From Falciphora oryzae (taxonomy: Eukaryota; Ascomycota; Sordariomycetes; Magnaporthales; Magnaporthaceae), in NCBI GenBank assembly GCA_000733355.1, contig JNVV01000048.1, positions 154,475 through 218,474 of the forward strand: DNA of 64,000 bases, in the 5' to 3' direction. The position numbers and the translations under genes were made by a program. Within the stretch, counting starts at the first letter, position 1. Each line of letters starts with the position of its first letter. The notes beneath the pieces were generated by a model. It saw only the letters and a list, made by a program, of their open reading frames with translations. It was not told where the DNA came from and did no database searches. Shown here in pieces: positions 58,298 through 64,000 of the stretch.

Positions 58298-61200
58298 TCA
58301 TCCCTCCACGTTCTCAAAGAAGAAAGTTGGCTGGCCAGGAACGGCCCCGTCGGCGGCCTGGGCCGTGACATCCACCTCCTTGCCGCCGTCCGACAGCAGC
58401 TTGCCCTTCTTGCTGCCCTCGGTCACGGCGACGACGTCGACGCTCACGCAGCCGGCAGTTCGCTTCAGCCCGGGAACCATAGCCAGCAGCGTCGTCTGCT
58501 CGTCAAAGGCCAGCTTGCGCTCCAGCACCGCCGAGGCGTCCTCGCCGGCCTGCAGCCGCCTCTTTAGGGCCTGCACGAAGGGCATAGCCTTCTTCATCTC
58601 GCCCATCTTGCCAATGCGCGCCGACAGTTCCTTCTCATCACGTACACCACCCTTAGCGCTGTCCCATGACTCCTTCACCAGGTCAATGTACTTCTGCTGC
58701 CATGCCGGGAACGCCTCCGCCGTGGAGATGGTCAGCTTCTTGGGCCGCTTCGGGTCGAACGAGACCTCCTTGCCCTTGGCCTTCTTCTTGAGCTGCGCCG
58801 ACTCGGCCGAGTTGACGTTTGACGACGTCACCTTGACGTACTCGCGCGCCGCCGTCAGGGCCGGGTCCGCAGCCGGCACCTCAGGCCAGAGCGCCTTCTG
58901 GATCGTCTCCTTCTTGCCCAAGACCTCGAGCCAGATGTACTCGGCCCAGTGCGGCGCGATGGGCACCAGCACCAGCGCCTGCAGCTCCACGTAGCGCAGC
59001 ACCACGTCACGGTGCAACTTGATGCCTGCCGCCGTGCAAGCCTCGCGGTAGAAGCTGATGGCGCTCGAGAAGTTGTACCAACCCGACTGCAGCGCGAGCT
59101 TGTAAGCCGTGTCGCCGTAGTGCTTCTCGGCTTCGCGAACCAGCACGTTCAGCTCATTGCTGAACAGGGCGTCCTGGAATGAGTTGAGCTCGCCCGTCCG
59201 CAGGTCCCCGATGTTCTTGACCGTCTCCTCGATCCACTCGCGCGTAGTGAATAACCTGAGAATACTGTTGTCCGCAACGTCTTCGTCGAAGTTGGCGTCG
59301 TTGACACCATCGCCAGAGTCGGCGATTGCCATCCTCAGAGCGTCCGCACCAAACTTCTTGGTAGCCTCGTCTAGCGTCATAAAGTTGCCAGTCGACTTGC
59401 TCATCTTCTCTCCATTCATCATCAGATGGCCGTTGACACGGAACGACTTGGGCCAGTACTCGGGCGGGAACAGGGCGATGTGGCAGTATATGGCAAAGGT
59501 CAGGTGGTTGGGGATAAGGTCCTAAAAATGTCGTGTTAGCCAAGCTCCACCATGCTACAGCACATCTGGGCTTCTTCCTACCTTTCCTGATACCCTCAGA
59601 TCCAGCGGGTATGTGTACTGGAACTCCCTACGCATAGCCTCTAGGGTTTCCTTGGGGATCTTGCACGCCTCAAGGAGCTTGTCATCCAGCTCGCGCCGGC
59701 AGAAGATGTAGTCCCAGACCTCGTCAAGCAGCTGCTCCGGCTCAATGTTGGCTGAGCCCTTCACGCGGCCGAACAGGTCTGTGTGCAGGAACGGCACCTG
59801 GGTGTAGTAGGCCATGTAGACAGTCGAATCGCTCAGAGACTCGACCAGGAACTTGGGATCCCACGGCAGCTTGGAGCCCAGCCCGTATGTCCTCGCGCAG
59901 GCCCACTGGTTCAGCCAGTTCAAGGAGCCCTTGAATGCATGCTGCGTCTCCGAGTTGTACGTGTCCAGACCCTTGCCGTCAACGTTGGCCACGAAGTCCA
60001 GCGCCTGCTTGCGCCAAGACTCCTCGCCGTAGTCCATGTACCACTGATCGAGGTTGGCAACAATGCACTCATCTCCGGACCGCGACACGACCTTGTTCTC
60101 CGGCTCGGCATACGCGAATGCCAGGCCGTCGTTGATCAGGCTCTGCCTGACCTTGGGCTTGGCCGCCTCGACTTTCTCGCCAGCAAATTCTCCGACCTTC
60201 ATCGTGCCCTGGTAGTAGCCCTCCTTGTAAGCCAGTTCTTTGGCCTCGGTCAGCGGCTTCACGTCCTTTGGCGACGCGATCTTGAGCTTCTCAACCAGGA
60301 ACTTGGCGCAAAGATCGCCATACGACGGGGTGTCGATAATCGGAATAATCTCCAACTCGGCCCACTCCTTTTTGATGCCGTAGTAGTCGGCCTTCTTGGC
60401 AAGGTCCATGACAGTCGCGTAGTCGTCGGGCGAATCGCTGGGCACTGAAGTGACAACTCCTGTGCCCTTGGTTTCCTTGACGGTCTCCATGGGCAGGATT
60501 CGGACCTGCTTGTGGACAGACAGGGGCGCGTTCACCAGGGTCCCGACGATATCCGAGCCAACAAGCTCGGCAACCTTCTCCGGGACAGTCATGTCCTTGT
60601 CCAGGAGGCTCTGGAAGGCCATGTTCTTGGCGGATCGCTCAGTGATGACGTAGTACTGGTTCTCCGCGGCCTTGAACACGCCGTACTTCAGCTTGGGGCC
60701 GACGAAGCAGCAGGTCTGTCCGTACATGGTCTCAGGCCTCAGAGTCGCGGGGACCAGGAACACCTCGGCGCCACTAGGGAGCTTGCCCTCAATGGCGGCG
60801 GCGGCCTGGGGCGCCCACTCCAGCACCTTGAGCTTCAGGGCAGTGTACTCCTGCGGGCCGACACCCTCGCCCTCTCCACGGTCGTGGTCCATGCAAGGCT
60901 GTCCGTCCTTGACTGAGTAGATGGTGTAGCGCTTGCCGAACTTGATCTTGTTGGCCTCCCTTAGCCGGTTCATGGTCCAGCGCACAAAGGTGTCATAGTA
61001 AGGGTTGGCGTCGGTCGTGACGAACTGCCGCCTCCAGTCAATCCTGGAGCCCGTGGCCTTGAGGTGGGCCTCGCACAGAGGGGGGAAGTAGTCGAGCCAA
61101 TACTGGCTGTCGGCGAAGCGGTGGATCTCTTGCTTGGGGATGCCGATGGTCTCCATGATCTGGAACTGGTACTTCTTCTTGACCGTCTTGGCGTTTGCCT

Positions 61201-61796
61201 TGCCCTTGGTCGCGGTGAACTTGGTCAAGTCCTCGCGCTTGCCAGCGGCGGGCTTGACTTCGGGGGCGGGCACCTCTTCCTCTTCCTTGTAGCGCTCAAA
61301 CTCCTGGCCAAAGAGCTTGACCTCCTCAGCTAGCTTGTCGGCGCAGGCCTTGATAGGTAGGCCAGTGCAGTGATAGCCCTGGGGCCAGAATGTACGCTTG
61401 CCCCGCATGCGATTGTAGCCAATCTGGAACTCGACCTTGCTCATGGTGAAGTAGTGGCCCAGGTGCAGCACGCCGTTCATGTAGGGGAATGCGATGTTGC
61501 CGTAGAACTTGGGGAACCTGGCGCGCAGATCGGCGGGAGATATCGAGTCCAGGGGATAGTCGGCGGTCGAGGGCGCGTTGAATTCGAAGACGCCCTCTTC
61601 TTCCCACTTCCTTTGGTACTTCTTCTCGATCGCAACAAGGGCAGATCGTTTCTCGGTCTGCAAGACGCCGCTATCAGCCTTGGCCCGTCACAGGGAACGA
61701 AATCGCACATAGAAACCTTGGACTCACGCCTTTCAGCTCCTTCATCTTGGAGATCTGGAGCCCTTCCACGGCGGGAAGGGGGGTAGTCGCCGCCAT
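58298..61796 (-). CDS. Leucyl-tRNA synthetase, cytosolic
   Basis: A class Ia synthetase that charges tRNA-Leu in the cytosol, 1122 aa, as expected for the eukaryal/archaeal type. Exons are 61796-61728, 61657-59582 and 59521-58298; both introns (70 and 60 bp) are phase 0. The short first exon gives MAATTPLPAVEGLQISKMKELKG. The HIGH motif appears as HLGH at about 88-91 and KMSKS at about 754-758 (NGEKMSKSTGN). The CP1 editing domain lies between, with the Thr-rich VTSVPSDSPDD loop that discriminates against norvaline and isoleucine. There is no mitochondrial presequence. It diverges from the small TM gene at 62319. Confidence 0.96.
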
Positions 61797-62318
61797 GGCG
61801 CCGGTCTTCTTGTTGGCCCTGCTTCGATGTTTGTTTTACTCGAGCCTCAACAGCGGGAGTGTCAGCGGGAATTGAGGCCAAGATCGCCTCCTCAGGGAGA
61901 TTTTCAGTCTGTTGCAAGACCCTGTCTGTGTCACGGCTTGACTCACGCGATCTAACGAAAGAAAATGTCTTTGGGTATGACACAGCTTACAACAACAAAT
62001 TTTGGAGGGGCAACACCCGCCCGAGCCAAATCGCGGGGTGCTGTCAATTGACAGGGGTCTGCATGGAGCTCCCGATATCGATTAGCGCGGGTCTGCTTCA
62101 GCCACAGCTGGGATGGAGCAGAAGTGGCGCCAAATAGGCCATCAGCCTCATGTCCCTTTTTCCTATTGTCGCGGGTGCACGTGCTTCCAGCCTTATCCCA
62201 TGGTTGATATCAGGTCTTGGGAACGTCGCTAGGTCCTACCGAGAGCCTTTTAATCCCTAAGCAAAAACTGGCATTGAACGGGATCCGTGTGCGCGCGCGA
62301 CCTCGCACCCTCCTCACC
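61797..62318. promoter_or_regulatory. Divergent promoter of LeuRS and the small TM gene
   Basis: 522 bp between the two start codons. No distinct motif stands out by eye, and there is no ORF of note. Confidence 0.5.
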
Positions 62319-63231
62319 ATGTTTGCCGCGACCCTCAGGCGGATGGCGGCTGCGACAAAGCCGCTGGCCGAGTCGGCCGCCCCGAAGAGCACCAGCCCCC
62401 TGAAAAAGGTGTGGCCACCAGACTACTCCAAGCTCTCCCCCCAGGCCAAGCTCAAGTTCGAGAAGAAGTACAAGCGGAGGGTCCTTCTGCGCTCTGCTCG
62501 GCCGCGGTGGAACAAGATTATAAGGCTAACCCAGCTGTTCAGTGTCTCCTGTAAGTTCCCCCAGTGCCCTGCACATGAAGCCAGCTTTGCGGGGAGACAG
62601 ATATCGAAACGCGAAGAGAAGGTGGCGGTCACAGCGAATATTGCCCGTCATCTTCCCCGCCCGAAAGCCCGTATCATCCGAGCTCTGCCATCTTCCAACA
62701 ACTCGTTCCGGGAACCACGGACGGTGCAGTTGGATGCGGCATGGTCACCACATACTATTCCGAAGGTCCCCAATTCGAGCCCGGGTGCAAACCCCTGTGC
62801 GATTGATGAGAATTTCGATCACCACAAAAAACGCCGAAGAAACCCCAAAATGGAGGGTTTCGTAACCGAGTACAAGTGTACTCGGTGAGCTTTTGCCACT
62901 TGCTTATCCTTTTCTCTTTTTTTTTTTCCCTGCTCGTCCAGGCACGCCGTCCGGTATATGTGTCTAACAATGCATGTTCCCGCAGTTATCACCGTTTACG
63001 GCGTTCTCTTCATGCGCTGGGACCCCCCAGAAAGCAATCCTTTCCTGAGCGTAAGTATTGGGCGCATTTCTGCCATTGGAGTCACTTCAAACGCTCTAAC
63101 CACGACAACACCTATAGATCCGGAGGACCTTCTGGGAAACGTTTGGCAGCACGCTTGACGAGCCAGCGGAGCAGGATAACTCGCCCATGACCCGCGAACG
63201 CCCAATCCGCTCGAATCCTCGGGCCAGCTAG
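62319..63231 (+). CDS. Small single-TM protein, probably mitochondrial
   Basis: 136 aa in three exons (62319-62550, 62986-63050 and 63118-63231). The N-terminus is basic and Ala/Arg-rich (MFAATLRRMAAATKP), which suggests a mitochondrial presequence. A conserved-looking basic region (WPPDYSKLSPQAKLKFEKKYKRR) precedes one TM helix formed across intron 1 (IIRLTQLFSVS|FITVYGVLFMRW). A polar C-terminus (IRRTFWETFGSTLDEPAEQD) follows. Intron 1 is 435 bp, unusually long for this window, and holds a degenerate tRNA and a hairpin. I do not recognise a named family; a small fungal inner-membrane or ER protein is plausible. The start is the first in-frame ATG with context ACCATGT. Confidence 0.82.
62723..62793 (+). 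pseudogene. Degenerate tRNA inside an intron
   Basis: The stretch GGTCACCACATACTATTCCG followed by GAAGGTCCC and a T-arm-like AATTCGAGCCCGGG resembles a fungal tRNA (Gln-like in the D-arm to T-arm spacing). The B-box has A in place of both leading G positions (AATTCGAGCC, 62772-62781), which breaks two T-stem pairs, and there is no good A-box or acceptor stem. It therefore looks like a dead tRNA or the head of a tRNA-derived SINE. Confidence 0.4.
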
Positions 63232-63673
63232 TCGAGGGTTCTTTGTGTCACCGCGGCTGACTGAAAGCGCGGCTGTGTATGCATTAATTACTGCATTTAC
63301 ATGGAGTTTGGGGCGTCTGCTTGCATACCCAAGTCGTCTAGAAAGACGACTTCACCGGGCTGTTTAGACCCAGCCCCAGGGGTCGTCGCATTGACCACAC
63401 AGATTTTCTCTATATCTCTCCTCTCACATCCTGTCTCTCTTGGATGAGAGACCGGGCTGGGCTGCATGACCGAGGCGACCTATGCTTCCCATGCCACCTG
63501 TATGTATAAACCTCACTCAACCAGGCGCGATGGTCTTGTTTGGTGGCCCCTGACGAGAGACCCTGCCATGTACTCTCCCACGTGATCTTGTGAATTCGAT
63601 TCATTTGGGAAGGGGAATAAAAGTCAAGTACCGCCAACATCGGCTTGGTGGCTCCGCTGCTCCTTTCACGTCG
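63232..63673. other. Convergent intergenic region
   Basis: The 3' sides of the small TM gene (plus) and of the AP-3 sigma gene (minus). Nothing else is seen. Confidence 0.6.
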
Positions 63674-64000
63674 TCACCTGCCATGCCAGACAGCCATGCC
63701 CAGACCAGACCCGAGGCCGCCGCCCCTGCCCTCATTGACGGGCCGCTTGGCGACGGTGCCCTGTGCGCGGACGCCGGCGACGATGCGGTCGAGGCTGGTC
63801 TCGACGACGACGCCACCGACGATCATCTCGCCCAGGGTGGCGTGCAGCGTCTCAAAGTTGAAGATGAGGTCGAGCTCGCACACGTTCTCGAACAGCTTGT
63901 CGAGCGCCTCGACGTAGACCTGGATCAGGTCGATGAGGGCCAGGGGCGACTCGGTGGTCGTCGAGATGACGATGAAGAAGAGCGTCGCGTAGTGGCGGTA
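63674..64000 (-). CDS. APS3: AP-3 complex sigma subunit, partial (window edge)
   Basis: The C-terminal 108 residues of the small sigma chain of the AP-3 clathrin-type adaptor, which sorts cargo from Golgi/endosomes to the vacuole. The start lies beyond 64000. The frame opens at the edge with YRHYATLFFIVIS and continues through the family core LALIDLIQVYVEALDKLFENVCELDLIFNFE, quoted here in pieces: LALIDLIQVYVEALD and KLFENVCELDLIF. GEMIVGGVVVETS follows. The AP-3-type C-terminal extension (VRAQGTVAKRPVNEG and a Gly-rich end) distinguishes it from AP-1 and AP-2 sigma. No intron is visible in this part. Confidence 0.93.
   Translation of the reverse strand, partial: YRHYATLFFIVISTTTESPLALIDLIQVYVEALDKLFENVCELDLIFNFETLHATLGEMIVGGVVVETSLDRIVAGVRAQGTVAKRPVNEGRGGGLGSGLGMAVWHGR

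Noticed and set aside
1..64000. CRISPR arrays, rRNA genes, secondary-metabolite or other gene clusters
   Set aside because: No regularly spaced repeats, no rRNA-like sequence, and the neighbouring genes belong to unrelated pathways without PKS/NRPS or tailoring enzymes.

Overview
This 64-kb window is nuclear DNA of a filamentous ascomycete, most likely a Sordariomycete with GC-rich coding sequence (my inference; a Chaetomiaceae-like genome would fit). The signs are short spliceosomal introns (about 55-300 bp, GTRNGY donors, CTAAC/CTGAC-type branch sites), G/C-biased third codon positions, a fungal Zn2Cys6 regulator, a Pth11-like membrane protein, a Fot1/Pogo transposon, and very long pyrimidine-rich intergenic leaders. 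There are no operons; each gene is its own unit. Two assembly gaps are present (38570-38719 and 52042-52203).

Layout. 1-14 kb: a Zn2Cys6 transcription factor with uORFs in its leader, a thiolase-type SCP-x, a Pth11-like rhodopsin-domain membrane protein, and a small two-exon gene facing it. 14-20.4 kb: a 1741-aa kinesin on the minus strand, whose stop codon is followed in frame by a 68-codon stretch encoding a membrane-anchor-like helix. 20.4-30 kb: no host gene seen, but an intact 2.94-kb Fot1/Pogo element with perfect 124-bp inverted repeats and TA target duplications. 30-33 kb: EME1, the partner of the MUS81 nuclease. 33-41 kb: an 8-kb stretch with no convincing gene. 41-47.5 kb: a secreted LicD-family protein, a ubiquitin-like/WLM metalloprotease, and the HDEL/KDEL receptor ERD2. 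47.5-53.3 kb: a gene-poor stretch, then a single-pass membrane protein broken by an assembly gap. 53.9-57 kb: a Pol III tRNA-like locus, an MGMT-type alkyltransferase, DPH3, and a small predicted secreted/GPI-type protein. 58-64 kb: cytosolic leucyl-tRNA synthetase, a small single-TM protein with a degenerate tRNA inside its first intron, and the 3' part of the AP-3 sigma subunit at the window edge.

The host genes are mostly unrelated housekeeping functions: lipid metabolism, secretory traffic (ERD2, AP-3, LicD glycan modification), translation (LeuRS, DPH3) and DNA repair (EME1, MGMT-like, WLM protease). The observation I rate highest is the kinesin stop-codon extension, which would make a tail-anchored kinesin if read through. 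Next is the intact Pogo-type element. Intron boundaries were read by eye from frame continuity and splice consensus; no alignment or transcript data were available.
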